A DNA stretch of 53,054 nt from Ichthyophonus hoferi (taxonomy: Eukaryota; Opisthokonta; Ichthyosporea; Ichthyophonida; Ichthyophonidae), in the NCBI GenBank assembly GCA_002751075.1, contig NAOQ01000306.1, forward strand, positions 27,933 through 80,986, in the 5' to 3' direction. Position 1 is the stretch's first letter, and every line of letters starts with the position of its first letter. Below are positions 1 through 13,033 of the stretch, one piece after another. Under the pieces are notes generated by a model that was not told where the DNA came from, did no database searches, and saw only the letters and a list, made by a program, of their open reading frames with translations. The position numbers were made by a program, and so were the translations under genes.

Positions 1-99
1 AAAAAAAAAAAAAAAAAAATATTCTTGATTTTTGGAATGATGTGATGATGTGATGCTTTCTCTAGATCTACGGGCTAAATCTAAAAATACTAGCTTATC

Positions 100-247
100 A
101 AAAATGGTTCTCGCGCATCAATTTCCGGCACCCACGGTGAGCAGCCCGTTGGTTGAGAAAGAAACCATGAGTGGGCATGAGTGGGCGAGAAAAAGCATAA
201 TTCAGGCGTTGATTGGTAAAACTTCGACCATAGCAAATCATGCCTAA
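100..247. other. less AT-rich open island, coding status unknown
   Basis: About 150 bases here are clearly richer in G+C than their surroundings and have few stops. One plus-strand frame is open to a TAA at 245, and minus-strand frames are open too. I do not recognise the product of any frame. It could be a terminal exon of a plus-strand gene entering from the left, an exon of the PAN3-like gene on the minus strand, or non-coding. Confidence 0.2.
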
Positions 248-1226
248 GCTATTTCTTAATTTTTTGTAGCACCAATGGAAAAATATTTTATCACATTAAA
301 ACTTTGTCTTTAAACATCTCTTTAAGTGAAGTGTGAAGGCCCTTTATCTACTAACCAATCAAATGTTGTATAGATGAATAATAAGATATGAAGAAAACCG
401 ATATATATAGAGAAGTGTGCATAAAAACACAAATATGCTATATACATATACACATGGATGTGTGTGTACACGTGTGTATATATATATATGTATGCATATA
501 TGTATGTATGTCTGCTTGTTTATACAAGGCCAAGAGAATATTCAATCATGTACACATAAGGAGAGAGGACAAGTACCATATCGTGATTGTATTCACAGCC
601 TTTATTCATGTATCGACAGTACCCATGCACTGCTATATTCCTACATGTTTTCCGTGACCTTGGCCTCGCTGCACCATGAAGGCGTTACACAAACATTCAC
701 CCACTTCTATTTCACATTCCCTCAATTTATTACTTTCCCATACATAGATCTTATATTATTCTCCATTCATCTCTGTCTGGAATTCCCTTTCCTTTTAATT
801 GTCTGTCTCTCTTACCCTTTTCCTTTTTATATCCCAATAACTTATTTTCTTCTTTACCACAGTCAAGTGCGTGTGTTTCATGTAATTAAACATACACAAA
901 ATATTTAACAGCATTTAAAAGGAAAATCAAAACAAAACACCGCTACTACTACATAAATTTCATGGAGTGTAAACAAATAACTTCGAAGGGCGTGTTTGTA
1001 TTTGTCAGATATATTTGTGATTAGCAATGTGTATACAACTATGCGAGATTTCGAGTATTTGTATATATATAACACAAGGAAATACTAATTAAACTCTAAA
1101 AGCTAAAAGAATTGAGTCTGTATGCTTAAAAAAACCTAATGGTAGATATCAATGTGGGCATGTGAGCATATAGTTAAAGAATGCATAAAGAATGCAAACA
1201 ATATAAAAGTGGAAACATGCCCATAC

Positions 1227-1377
1227 TCGACGACATCATTGGCGATGTCAACGGACTATCTGGATCTGCAGAAACATGGACAAAGGCACATTTGTCCCCA
1301 TAGTAACAGTACCCACTAGTCGCATAATAGCGACAGTGTGGAGTAATTTTTACAGGGGAAGCGGGAATAAAACTCAT
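1227..1377 (-). CDS. PAN3-like N-terminal CCCH zinc-finger exon (partial gene)
   Basis: The open frame starts with ATG at 1377 and encodes a short leader followed by a zinc finger, CRYYATSGYCYYGDKCAFVH (C-x8-C-x5-C-x3-H, residues 15-34). Animal PAN3 carries the same kind of finger near its N-terminus, beginning CRYYA and containing YGEEC. PAN3 is the adaptor of the PAN2-PAN3 poly(A) nuclease; its finger and pseudokinase help recruit the complex to mRNA. A Ser/Pro/Met-rich tail follows the finger. A possible donor (A|GTATGG) ends the exon at 1227, but this boundary is weakly supported. No pseudokinase or knob domain was found in the 1.2 kb downstream on this strand, so the rest probably lies beyond the left edge of the window. 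Another CCCH RNA-binding protein is possible. The finger itself is clear; the PAN3 name is an inference. Confidence 0.5.
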
Positions 1378-4300
1378 TATTACGGAATAGAATAAATATT
1401 CATAATAATTTACTTATGAACCTTACCCAGTCACCAATGTAGGTATAAAGGAAGGAAGAGAACAAGAGAAAATGTAGTGTTAGTTGCTATAGAGAGCGAC
1501 TGCGTATATGAATTTATACATGTATAACTATAAATAAGTAAAATGAAACTCAACGATTATACGTAAATACATGTGTAATAATCCTAATACATGGTGAAAT
1601 AATTCAAACAGGAGAGGGACGGAAGGACGATAGGAATTACTGGAATGTTCATTTTTTAAAAAACATGATATATAAATATGTTGATTGGGTAAAAATATAA
1701 ATTACTGCTCTCAATTATTTGCAGTTTACACTTTATTTCGTTCCTTTACCTTAGTAGTAATAATATATCCTAGCATATAAAAATAATTAGTATTACTTTA
1801 AAACAAGTATATAAGAGGCTAAGCTTAAATAAAATATTTATTTTCTAATTTAATAGAGTCTTCTAATTGCTGTTAATTGTATCCTTTTAGTCACCTCTAC
1901 ATTTTTTAAAATATACTAAAACATGAATCTTATTCGTTTATAAAATAACAATAAAGATATATTTTAATTTTTCCGAAATATTAGTCTAATGATATGATCT
2001 AACCAACTAGGCTTAACAGATTAATGAACAAAATGAATGTTAATAATAATAACATTTATACTAATTATAATAATAATAATAATAATATAGTATAGCTTAC
2101 AAGATATGCCATACCACGTCAGGGAAAGAGGTGTGTCTGCAAGGCTTCTACAACTTAAACCTTTGTTAAACAGCATCCATTAAGACATAATATGAGAGAG
2201 TAAACTATGTGCTGACATTTTTCTAAATACAAATTGGGGTTGTCCTTCAGTATTCAATTAAGGAAGTATAAATATTGGCAAGGCTTATTCTGATACCACA
2301 CGCTTATTATGTTGCTTAGTGCAAGAAAATTATGCATTCTTTAGTGAAATGCTAAAAAAATTACTTTCATGATATGTTTCTCTGCATTTGATGGAAATAT
2401 GCGTTCTAATGTACCACTCATTGTAAATGAAAAGTCCAACGCATAAAGATTCAGATTTAAATAGCTGAGGCAAATACACATAGTATTATAACTAGAAGTA
2501 AATTGCGGAGTATCAATTGGATGCTAAGTTGTTCAAGATTGCTATTTCTTTATATCATTTCTAGGAAACAGCATACTTGTCTGTTCCCTTTTTGTTTTTA
2601 CAGTGCTAAAAACTCTACCCAAATTCTACAAAGAAATCGTAACTTTGAACATAAGTTAATTTGTGTAATATTTTAACACAAATTTACTTAAACCTACTTA
2701 GTCAAATGCGGTTCAGGGCATTTTCATGAGTGAAAATTTGTGCCAAGACAATATTATAGAGGAGCTCTTATTTTTAATTCTAATTATTATAACCAGTCCC
2801 ATAATGTGAAGATTGCCTTGGATATATATCATGGAGTGTAATAATAGTAATTCAGTTTGCTTATAAATAAATATTTACAATTCCAATTGAAGATATTATT
2901 GTGCTTGGTCATCATCTATTTGAGACAGGTCGATGTTGAAAAATCAATACACTCCGAGTACAATAAAATCAAATAGGATATACCTATGAACTATAGTTTG
3001 TCACCATATGCATTTTTTGTAATAGGTGCTGTCATAGATGAAAATCTGGCAAATGACATAGAATATTACATTATTTTTTTTGTCTTATCCCAAAAAAATA
3101 TATTGTGTATGTAATTAGGGTGCATGGACTTTGACCCTTACATCGTAACTATCCTTTTTAAGTTAATATGTTAAGGTCTTTATTTCTGAATGGAAATTGC
3201 AATTGCAAACAATCACGCTATCTAATACGATTCTTAATTACATCATGCTATCTCATGATTCCCAAGGTCCTTGTGATTTCAGAGTGTCAAGCAACAGGAA
3301 CAATGATTTACTAGGTATCTTAACATAGTATATATTGTAACTTATATACATATTATAGAGTACACCTTTTTACATCTAAATGATTTAACATGTAAGAGCA
3401 TTAACTTAATTACTTTATTAGGTATATTATTATTAGCAAAAATGTAATACCACTAATGCATCACTATATGATTGATGAATATGGGCCTGAATCAATCAGG
3501 AACATAAGATAACAGAGTTCAAATCCTTGGCTTCATAATTGTTACAGGTATAAAAGAATACCACTTGTGCTAGGCATTCTTTACGGTTCTACTTGTATAT
3601 AATTAGAGTTAGGAAATATCAATATACCATTTGATCTGCCAGTACCTGCTCAAAGTCTAAAACTATCACTCCAAATTACTAAATTATTGGAAACAGGATC
3701 TGACCTGAATTGATGAATTGGCTGTAGTAGAGTGATTTGTAAGATCAAAGTTTGTTCACTAATATGTGATAATTTTCTTGAATTGTACTCCATTCGCTGG
3801 ATTACAATTGTGATATGTTCCATTGAGTCTATTTCAATTCCGAGTCTTTTTGAATATTTTGTGCCAATGGAGATATATTTCCTGTTAGTATCTACAGTAC
3901 CTGCAGAAAAAAGGACGTGTATATTCTGTTTAAAAATACACAACTATTTGTTGGTCTGAATCTTCTTTCAGTTTAACCTTTCTTCTATATTTGGTTGTAG
4001 TCTCATAAAAGGAGCTAGTTAGTTTATGTTTCTGATCAGGCATCAGCCAATAGATTTGATTTATTGAATTTAATTCTTCTGGTGAGTTAACCTGGTGGCT
4101 GGTGTTTTCCAATTGCATATATGTTTAGAACTGCAAAGAGCACTAGCACAACTAACCTTCCCTTATACTTATACAAGTAGGATAGCTAAGAACATTCACT
4201 AAGTATATCAAAGCTTATATCTTATATTGTACTATATACTATTTTTCATTCCTGATTGATTCAGGTTTCATTTCATCATCAATATAGTGATGTGCTAAAA

Positions 4301-4600
4301 CTTTATGTTTCCATTAATAAGAGTATTTATAATAAAGTTATTAAGACAACACTGCTACATTTCAATTTAATAATTTGTAGAAATAGTAATGCTATAATAT
4401 ATATCAATATATTTCTGTATGGGTTGTGCTAGTGTACCATATAGATTGTTGCCCCTATTATAAGTGACACTTGGGAATCATAGGAGCCTTGGTAATCATG
4501 AGATAACATGATGTAATTGGTAATTGTAGTGAACAACCTAATTATTTGTGATTGTGATTTATAATCAGAAACCTAATCTAAACACCTCCTTGCATATGGT
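1378..4600. other. long AT-rich stretch without recognisable genes
   Basis: Only short chance frames are present. A (TAA/AAT)n microsatellite lies at about 2,041-2,091. I see no RNA gene and no splice-consistent exon. Confidence 0.6.
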
Positions 4601-7600
4601 ATGCTGAGCATGGTGTATGGGAAAAACTGAAATTTATATATTTTTATGAGGGCTTTGACCTTCTTGTAGTTTTCTGGTGACATGACTTTGGTGAAATAGT
4701 TTGCTGCCATGATTTTAGCGAGACAAGGTAAAACTTAAATATCTCTATAGGTAATAAAATCCTTGGTGCACTGCACCAGTACCTGATCTTCATGTGTCTA
4801 GTATATTTGAGAATGTTGATTCTCTGAGTCATACATATGCCCGATAGATTATCAGCATCCAGTTTAACACGTCCGGTATACTGTTCAGAAAAGATGTAAT
4901 GTGAGGAATTTTTTGGCAGGTAGGTGACATAGCAATGTAATCACCTTTATGGTAGAGAGTGTGGTTATATTCTTCTTTTTGGAAAGCCAGTCAATTAGTC
5001 TTCTGGCAAGGTGGACAATGTAGCTGAAGATAATGCGGGAAATTCTAGGATCTGCTTTAAAGTTAGTATCATAGCAAGCAGTTAATGCTAGTAGAGTATT
5101 CACATAGATGATTCAGTCTTTGGCAATAGTTTTGAGGTACTGTAGAAAGTGCATTTTCAATTCCCAAATAGTTTTGTCCAGTTCCCCTGTGTACTGAGAG
5201 AGTTAAATGACTGTACACTGGCAGTCAGGGCAACTGGACTTAGTGATCCACAGTAGGCAACCAATAAATGTTTGACAAGTGATAACATTGTAAGGTTCTG
5301 ATGGTTGGATTTGGTTGGTACCTCCTTAATATATTCAAGGAGGATAGGAGAGTAAAGAAACTGTTGCCCTGGCCACATGATCTGATGAGCTCCTTGATCT
5401 AGTTGGCCTGTGATAGCTTTTGTTTATCTTCAAACGTCTTTATAGTGTAGCCAAGGAACACGTCAGATCATCCTTTGTTCTTGATAAGGAAACAATTGGC
5501 AAATGCCTTACTGAGAGCCTTTTTATTTTCAAGATGTTTAGATATGATTAGTGCATCATTTACTTAGCAATAGAGTGTAAGTAAATGACTTGTGCTATAA
5601 TATATAATTATACATGGCTCTCTATCCACAAGATACATTCCCTGTGTATGAAAAAATGCATTTAATGTCGCATTACATTGTAGATTGATGGCGTGTCAAC
5701 CATACAAGCACTTATAGAGCTTGCAGATACACTTTGGATAGTTGGAATCTGTCATTAATTGGGGTTGGTACAAGAACACCGGTCTCAGTAGTTTTGTATG
5801 GAGGTAAGCTGACCAGATGTCAATTGATGGAAAATCATATTTATAGGCAGCTGTGAGAGCCATATGGATGCATATTGTGATAAAGCTGGTCACAAATAAT
5901 GAAATGTTGAAGAAGTCCTCATCTTCATTTCCATGCTTCCTTGATCATAGAGACAAGCTTTGTGTTGGTTCACAACATTAGTTGGAGTATGTTTTTTGTG
6001 GTAAACCCACGGGTTGCAAAGAATGGTTGTGTTTCTTGAGAATAGTTGTGTATCTTGCGATTTACTTCCAAAGCAAAAGGGTACAAGGGTGGAGCTCAAT
6101 GGTTGTAGTGAGTTCATTGTGCATGGTGGCAATCCAGGACATCTTGTCTGATGCCTGCATTGCTCCTTAAAACAATTATAATCTAAAATTTTCAGAAGGA
6201 GGGGTGTTGTTGAGTGAATGCTAGAAGAATTACCAAGATTAATTGTTTTGGTTAACTGTAGTGATGTTTGCTTCTAGTTGTGGCAGAAACATACCTATTG
6301 TTGTAGTAAATCTGTGAGTTTTTATCTAGGTCAATGAATTGATTTGAATCCTCTCTTTTATCATTATGTAAAATGTATGGAAGCTACATAAACAATCTGG
6401 AGATTAGTGATGAAGAAGGTGGAGATGAAGGAATTTCCTGGGCAAACTCTCTTTAAAAAAATGTGTATTTTGGGTGAGAAAGATATTTATAAGGGAATTT
6501 TTGTTCTGATAAATACATTCATAAAGTATTGGCTCTATGTCTGGTAGATTGGAAGCAGGGATGGATGTGCTAGGGAGAACTATAGTGGTAACAGCAGTGA
6601 TAGGGAGAAATGAGTTTTTTTTTAGGATAGATGGGGCATAGTATTGAGATGGTAAAATATTTTCAAAGAAAATACAGTTCCTCTAAATGATGGTGTTGTG
6701 TAGCCCCCAGTCAAAAACTATCTACCCGTCCATTTTGTTGGAATAGTCAGGGAGGTATGCTTTATGTCCTCAAATAACTGTATTGATGGGTGAGTAACAG
6801 GGTCAGTACAATAGCACAGGTTGCACATAAAGATGCATAGGCAGTAGATAAGAGCAGGATAGCAGTGCCAGAGCATGTAGAGGGATTTGTCAGAAGTCAG
6901 AGCAGTTTTAGGCAAAAGGTTGTGTAAATACTGTCAGAAATTTTGGTGTTTGACGGTTTGTTTCCACTGTCTGTCTATATACATAAACTGTTCGTCTTCT
7001 GTATTACTGGAGCTGGAGTAGAGATCTTCCAGAATATTTCTTGTAGTTTCCTCGTTACTATTATGAGATGAGAGCTGAACTTTAAATTTCTTTTTTGTCA
7101 CGGATTCTAACTTAGATGCTTGGGGTATGGCCAATTTCCGCTTAACTCTGCTAATCGTTGGAATAGATACCTCTCTCTTGCTCGCTACCATAATCGACCT
7201 CATAATTAAATAAACAAAAAAACAAAAACTAAGTCTTACATACGATCATTTATTCATGCAACATATATAACAAGTAGGATCCAGACTAAATCTGTGTTTG
7301 CTGGTTATACAGTTTTCGGTCCATAGTCAATACCAGTTGACCAGATGACAAACCTTTAAGCAACACGTCACATTTGAGAAGGTACTCAACTTACGTTTTA
7401 CCTAACAGGTTAACAACCTTGTATTTTATCCTATCATGATGCCAGCATCATTAATCTAATTAGTGAATGCTGCACATGTTACGTCAATTACTAAGTGTAA
7501 TTGAAGTTCAGTTACCAACATCAATTATAATCATGGTAAATTTACATGCTGAAACTGCACTAACTATTTAGTCCTAATTAAATCTAGTTGGCAACATAAT

Positions 7601-9900
7601 GGAATTAATTAATTAATTATCAATTGATACCTAACACTTAAATACCAATTTAAACCTTATCGTAAGCGCTACTGTATATTTAAAGTTACAATGCAAAATG
7701 AACAATAACCTATATATATTCTCGTACAAGACATCATGAAGGATTCAACCTAATACCTTTAGAAGATAAAATATTTTGACAAATACAGTTGATGTAATAG
7801 CGTATTTCCGGAATGAATGAGAAATGCTGGCAGCATTCATTACAACTCAGGCCATGATGATTATATGGCAGGTCATGTGCTCAGTCAAACCATCAGACTG
7901 AGTGTATAACACAGGGTAATGTAGTGCTTAATTCCCTAGCAGAAAAGTTCTAGAAGGAAAAGATTGGTTGTGTACTCCATCCCTTGGTCAGTGTATAGGG
8001 CAGCAAAGTGAAGGGGTAAATGTAGGGCACGGGCAGTTTTCATGTAATTGTTCAAAATGGTAAGGTACCTCATTTCTGTGCTTTATACAATATACTTTAG
8101 TGCACTGTGTGAAGCTATCAATAAACAAGGTAAACCAGCCTTAGTTACTGAAAGATACTTAGAAGGAGCAACCACATCATTGTAGATAGTCTGTAGTGGT
8201 TGGGAAGCATGCATATGACACATAAGAAAATGGCTGGCTACAATTTTGTTGGCCGCCCAGATATCACAAGGGGCAATTTCCTTGAGAATAGTAATGCTGT
8301 AGAGGTTGCCAGTGGCCATGGGTTGCTTGATGTAGTAATGCATAAATTTGAAGTGTCACATGGTGCCTACTTTAGGATTGATGCATGTAGTGCAGAGGGA
8401 AAGGAAGCAGTTAAGAATAGATATACTGATTTGAATGAGGTCCTAAGCATCAGCAATGCGTTTGTAATTGTGCGGTTGGGTTTGGGCAAGTTTGGTAGTA
8501 GGATACTTTATTGGTGTTGGTCTTGGATTGTCAATGTCAGTATGTTGCTGGTGTATTCCGAGTGAATGGATGGGTCAGAGAATAATAAGGGTGTGGCATA
8601 GAGTAAGAACATGTTTTCCAGCCATGGGTAACCTTTGGGAAGAGGGGTGGTGTCTTTAGATGTTGTAACCTGCTTATTATTAAAGATAATGGGACATTTT
8701 TGGACTCATATTCTGTGAAAGAAAAAAAAGTTGTTTTATATATCTGATGAGTAGAAGACATTATGAAAGATCATATATTGAGTGAAACCATCTATATATG
8801 AATGACGTGTGATCATTCCAAAATACGTTATAAGCAGGGTGGCCCTGTTGGGTCGATGGAAGTATAGAATAAGTAGAGCAAGGTTAGTGAATGCCTCATG
8901 GTGGATACAGATGTGATAGTGTTGCTGTCAATGCGGAAAATTTCAGTGGGGAAGTGGTGGGATAGTAATGGTTGATCCTAGATGAAATGAAAAGCCTTTA
9001 GTTAAGAAAGGTAGTTTTTTGCATGGTTTTTCATCATATATGCAATTCCAGGAGATAATGCTTTACATGTTTATTTGGGGTGAGCATGATAAGCAGCTTT
9101 TGAATTCAGGTGTTTGCAGTGGTGATGGTTTTGTAGCTGTGTTGGGTTGGTTGCTGGGACTGGTTATGATATCCTTAGTTGTATTGGCATTAGTAGTCAT
9201 CCATATGAGTGAAAGAAATATCTTACAAAAATTGGGCCCATTTCTATGGAGTGAATATTTGGCAGTCATTGGCATACCACATGGATCAGTATGGTACTGG
9301 CAGGCGAATCAGGAAGAGTGTGATTGCATGCATCTCTGATCTTTAGGTTGAGTATGTGGCAGTCTCTGAGTAGTTGACTCGGAGTTAGCGGTGGCTTCTC
9401 TTTTAAGCATGGCAGAAAAAAAGGTATGTCAAAGTGGTAGGCCTTGCATTTGGAAAGATCCTAAGTTAGATCAAAGGTTTTGCTGGGTGGAAAGAAAAGT
9501 AATTGCCCATAGTACTTGAGCGTCTAGGGTGATGGCCAAAGATGTTTTTTCAAGATAGTTAGCTAGGTTACTAAATCTGATAAGGAACTCAGTTGGGGTC
9601 TTGGTATAATTTAACTTGATGCCACTAAGTTGGTTTGAGATGTGATTTAGGGTGCTTGATATGGTTGTTCCATAATGTTGGCTTGGTAGTTTGGATTTTA
9701 TAAATTCCCAATGATGGTTATTGTTAAAAGATCGTTAATTCTGATTGAACACATAGTACAAATTGATTTTGTCGATATATGGTATGCTAGCACTTACATT
9801 AGTGAATCGGCTAATGCGTCATTCAGATAAGGAAACAGTAGTACAATCGTATTGGGATTAGATCAGACATACCTAGTGGGTCTCTGTTGTCTTTTATGAA
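4600..9900 (-). mobile_element. decayed Ty1/copia-type LTR retrotransposon
   Basis: The pol parts lie in copia order on the minus strand. An integrase-core-like segment is at about 8,080-8,345 and contains HASQPLQTIYNDV, as in copia integrases. A reverse-transcriptase segment is at about 5,696-5,893, with TSFITI, a DIWSAYLHTKL segment and CKLYKCLYG, as in copia RT. Weaker RNase H-like sequence lies towards 4,900-5,400 and a gag-side segment towards 9,000-9,900. Integrase before RT marks Ty1/copia rather than Ty3/gypsy. The copy is heavily decayed with many breaks and looks old. I could not identify a convincing LTR pair, so both ends are approximate. Confidence 0.75.
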
Positions 9901-9984
9901 TTGAATTAGTTAATAAGAATATTTATGATTGGATCCATTTAGATTATGGAACACGGCGATACGAGTGCTAAACATAAAATAACA

Positions 9985-10230
9985 CCCGCTGTAAAATGAC
10001 GTATAAAAGGAAACAAAAATAATAATAAAGGCCCTGGCCGCTCACACATATGCGGCCCCCGGCACACCCGGGTATACGTAGCAACCCTGCATGCCTGTAT
10101 ACATGTATACTACCGCTACAGGCAAATACCAATACGTTCGTGACATACAGAGTTTTGTAATCATTTATTGTTTGTTAAACAATATTATAATACGTATATG
10201 TATAGTCCTATTATACAATACTCAATTGGC
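9985..10230 (+). mobile_element. possible LTR fragment with primer-binding-like edge
   Basis: The block is richer in G+C than its surroundings, carries a TATAAAAGG box near 10,003, and ends just before ATTGGCGACCCCGAAG at about 10,219. That string resembles the TGGCGACC-type primer-binding sites found just inside the 5-prime LTR of some retroelements. It lies next to the copia element but points the opposite way. No second LTR was found, so it is at best a fragment or solo relic, and the family is uncertain. Confidence 0.25.
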
Positions 10231-10349
10231 GACCCCGAAGTCTGTGGACAAGTCGTTAGAACTACCACAGACTGCTATAGCTATTATAATTAGGACTAAA
10301 ATCAGAAATAATTACTGTTACTTCAAGATTGTGGTCTATTAATCCACAA

Positions 10350-11271
10350 ACTAAAGCTTTTGATAATTCCCGCTGAAGCTCACACTACTATTGTTCAGGA
10401 ATTATATAGGGCATAGATTTATTCTTAAATGCTGCTTTGTGTAAGTGGTAACTATGATCTAATTGTATTTAAGAAAAGCGGTTACAGTATCATTAAAATT
10501 AGGAGAGGCGACAGTAAGTTTGGCAAGTTGACCTTCTGGTAAAGGATCTGGATTAATTACAATTACTTCAGTCTCTTTTAAAAATGCAGATATAATATGA
10601 ATATATATAAATATACCTAAAATTCAGGAATATAAATTTTTAACTCGTATTAATTTTTGATTTGACTGAACAGTAGAATATGAGTCAACTGATCTCTTTA
10701 TTATTGTATAAAGTCTTGCATTTATCATTTATGCTTCTTTCATTCAAAAACTGGTTTTGATTAAATTCATTCCGACTGATTTGAACCGACACATGAACCC
10801 ATGTTTAAAGATCTAGTTGGTTCTCGAATTCTACAAACATCTATTCTATTAAATCCAAATGGATCGATTACTAATTAATTAATATCTATATATTATCTGA
10901 TAGATAGTGTGTTTTTAGCATGAGTTATTTCTATGAATTTATTAAGTTGTCAACCTTTGTAACAAGCTCCAAAATCAATAAAAACATGAATCATTCACGA
11001 GATTTCCCATTAAGCTTAACTAAAAAGGAATATCTTTTCTCTATAGTAAAGATCAAAACAAAATAGTAGTAGCAAGTAAAAGAAGGAATAATAAAAGTGC
11101 AGTGAATACCTCGGTTCCATTAAGTGTAATCAGGGACATTGCTAGGGGCGTTTTAAAATTTATCTTTTCTGATGAAGTGAAGAAGATCAAGTCTACAAGT
11201 GCTTCATCAGACAGTAACTAGCTAGTTTCTGTAAAACCTTGTAGGTCATTGAGAGTTAGAGCATGAGTCAA
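10350..11271. other. AT-rich stretch, nothing recognised
   Basis: There is no frame of useful length and no conserved motif. It may belong to the same repeat-rich tract as the neighbouring retroelement pieces. Confidence 0.5.
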
Positions 11272-11640
11272 TCAATTTGCACAACAATCTTGATGGAACA
11301 TCTTCAAATTCTCTTCTTTCCAATCTTGGAGAAAGGTAGGCCAATTATGATTGTTAGTGAAGAATAGTTTAAGATTGGTGCATTGAAGATGAAATTTAGA
11401 TGCGTTTGTAAGGTGCATCATAGTCAAAAGATTCTGGTTTGAGTATGTCAGCTGCTGAAATTGATTGATTGATGTATTTTTTGTAGTTGTGATGTATGGA
11501 AGTGGATCAGCGTCCATATAAATCTGGGATCTGGGATCTGGGATTTGTTTTCTGTTTAGAGATTCTATTGAATTATACGTATATTTGTTTGACTTGATCA
11601 TAAGTGTCCTTTTAAACTTGCTGCGCTGATCGCTGCTCAT
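11272..11640 (-). CDS. hypothetical 122-codon open frame
   Basis: A single uninterrupted frame begins MSSDQRSKFKRT and ends KMFHQDCCAN. It is polar and Asn/Gln/Lys-rich, with no membrane segment and no motif I recognise. Its length is above the local background for AT-rich DNA. Unlike its surroundings, the DNA just upstream on the same strand (about 11,940-12,070) is relatively GC-rich. It could be an unrecognised exon or a remnant of repeat DNA. Confidence 0.2.
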   Translation of the reverse strand: MSSDQRSKFKRTLMIKSNKYTYNSIESLNRKQIPDPRSQIYMDADPLPYITTTKNTSINQFQQLTYSNQNLLTMMHLTNASKFHLQCTNLKLFFTNNHNWPTFLQDWKEENLKMFHQDCCAN

Positions 11641-12340
11641 TCTCTATTCGCTGCTCTTGGTTGAATTTGATGTAGAGACTGCAGTCGTGGACTTTTAGTA
11701 GTGGGTTAAAATTAATTATCAGTTGACCAAGCTCCCCGGGATTCCGGCTTATCACTTGTTGATTGACTCTCGGGTTCTGTTTGAGCTAGGCATTGGTATG
11801 GCTTAGTTGAATTGAGATGGTCAATTGTGATTAGTAGTTTTTATGATTACGTGTGTTTTGTCCAGTTGGAAGTGGCATGGGAATATAGCTACTGGGATCG
11901 CCAATCCCTATGCTCTAAATAATCTAAGTACATGTGTGAAAAATTCGTTGATCCGAAATTAGCACTCCTCCCTACCGGGAATCGATGTACGCGAGTTCTA
12001 GATTGAATTTTGGGTGGCGCGTAAAAGTCCCGAGCCAGAGCGTGGGATTAAGATTCGTACCATGGCCCGCAGTATGGGATAAAAGTGGTATACGCCGATT
12101 GGAACAGTCATGAATATTTTGGACATATAAGATATAGTACATATAATGGTTTGATATGCAGAGTTCAGGCTCTTGACTTGATAATCATTACAAAAATAAA
12201 GGAAAGCTAGTTGTGCTAGAAATCTTTATAATTCTAAACGCGTGTATGATTAGAGTCATATAGTAAATATTAATAAACAATTTAATCAGCCAGCACCAGG
12301 TTAAAAATATATAATTATTGCTCTAAATTATCTAAAGTAG

Positions 12341-12570
12341 TCCAGTCAACTCTCTATGATGAATTACAAAAGGACCGAGTAACAATACTCATTCATCTAG
12401 ATCAAACCTTTGTTCCAGAACAGACCAAAATCGCCAATCTAGACAGAGCCTCCCTTTCCATAGATTTTTACAAAACTAAGAGATCATGTACATCCCTGGA
12501 TCTAACCACAAATAAAATTATTAATCTTTACATTCAAACTTCTGATACAGTGACCAGAGATATTCTAACT
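12341..12570 (+). CDS. possible RA-domain (RASSF-like) exon
   Basis: An open segment, with no ATG of its own needed, is preceded by a plausible acceptor (AAAGTAG|TCCAG) and followed by a possible donor (TC|GTTAAG at about 12,572). The peptide contains LYDELQKDRVTILIHLDQ, then VPEQ, KRSCTSLDLTTNKI, LYIQTSDTVTRDILTS. The order resembles the RA region of RASSF proteins: a hydrophobic strand ending near VP, then a basic-Thr-Ser stretch, a strand, and a T/ARE-VI-ALL helix. RASSF proteins are Ras-binding scaffolds. No partner exons were found, and an in-frame stop follows at 12,583 if the donor is not used. It could be a real exon, a pseudogene, or chance. Confidence 0.3.
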
Positions 12571-13033
12571 TCGTTAAGAAATTGATCTTCAACTATCGTC
12601 AACCAAATGATGACAGAAAATCACATCTTATTCATAACATAATACAATATCATTTAGTTATTACATTACTGCATTATATTTTGATGATAGCCATTTTAGG
12701 GAAACCAATGAATCAAAGGCAAAAGGTGTGGATTTTTCTTTGCTTTATTTTAAAGTGTTCTGGGGTGGATAATTTATGTTTTTTGTGGTACAGAAGTCCT
12801 TCTGGTGTATTTTCTAAAGAAAGATGTTAAATTTTTCAGGTAACTCGCAAACAAAATTTACCTCTGGACAAATAGTATATATACATATATATATATATAT
12901 ATATTTATGAACAATAATATCATGGACTGTCGTCCAACCATAATGGAAATTGCCTGGAATCTCTTCTTTATTCCTGATTTGACTTCCGGAATCGTGTCTG
13001 ATACTGACTCAGTGTCAGTATAGGATTATTTCT

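Noticed and set aside
388-908. Overlapping Tyr/Ile/Cys-rich open frames
   Set aside because: They are driven by a GTGTGTATATATAT microsatellite at about 460-510. No protein family is recognisable.
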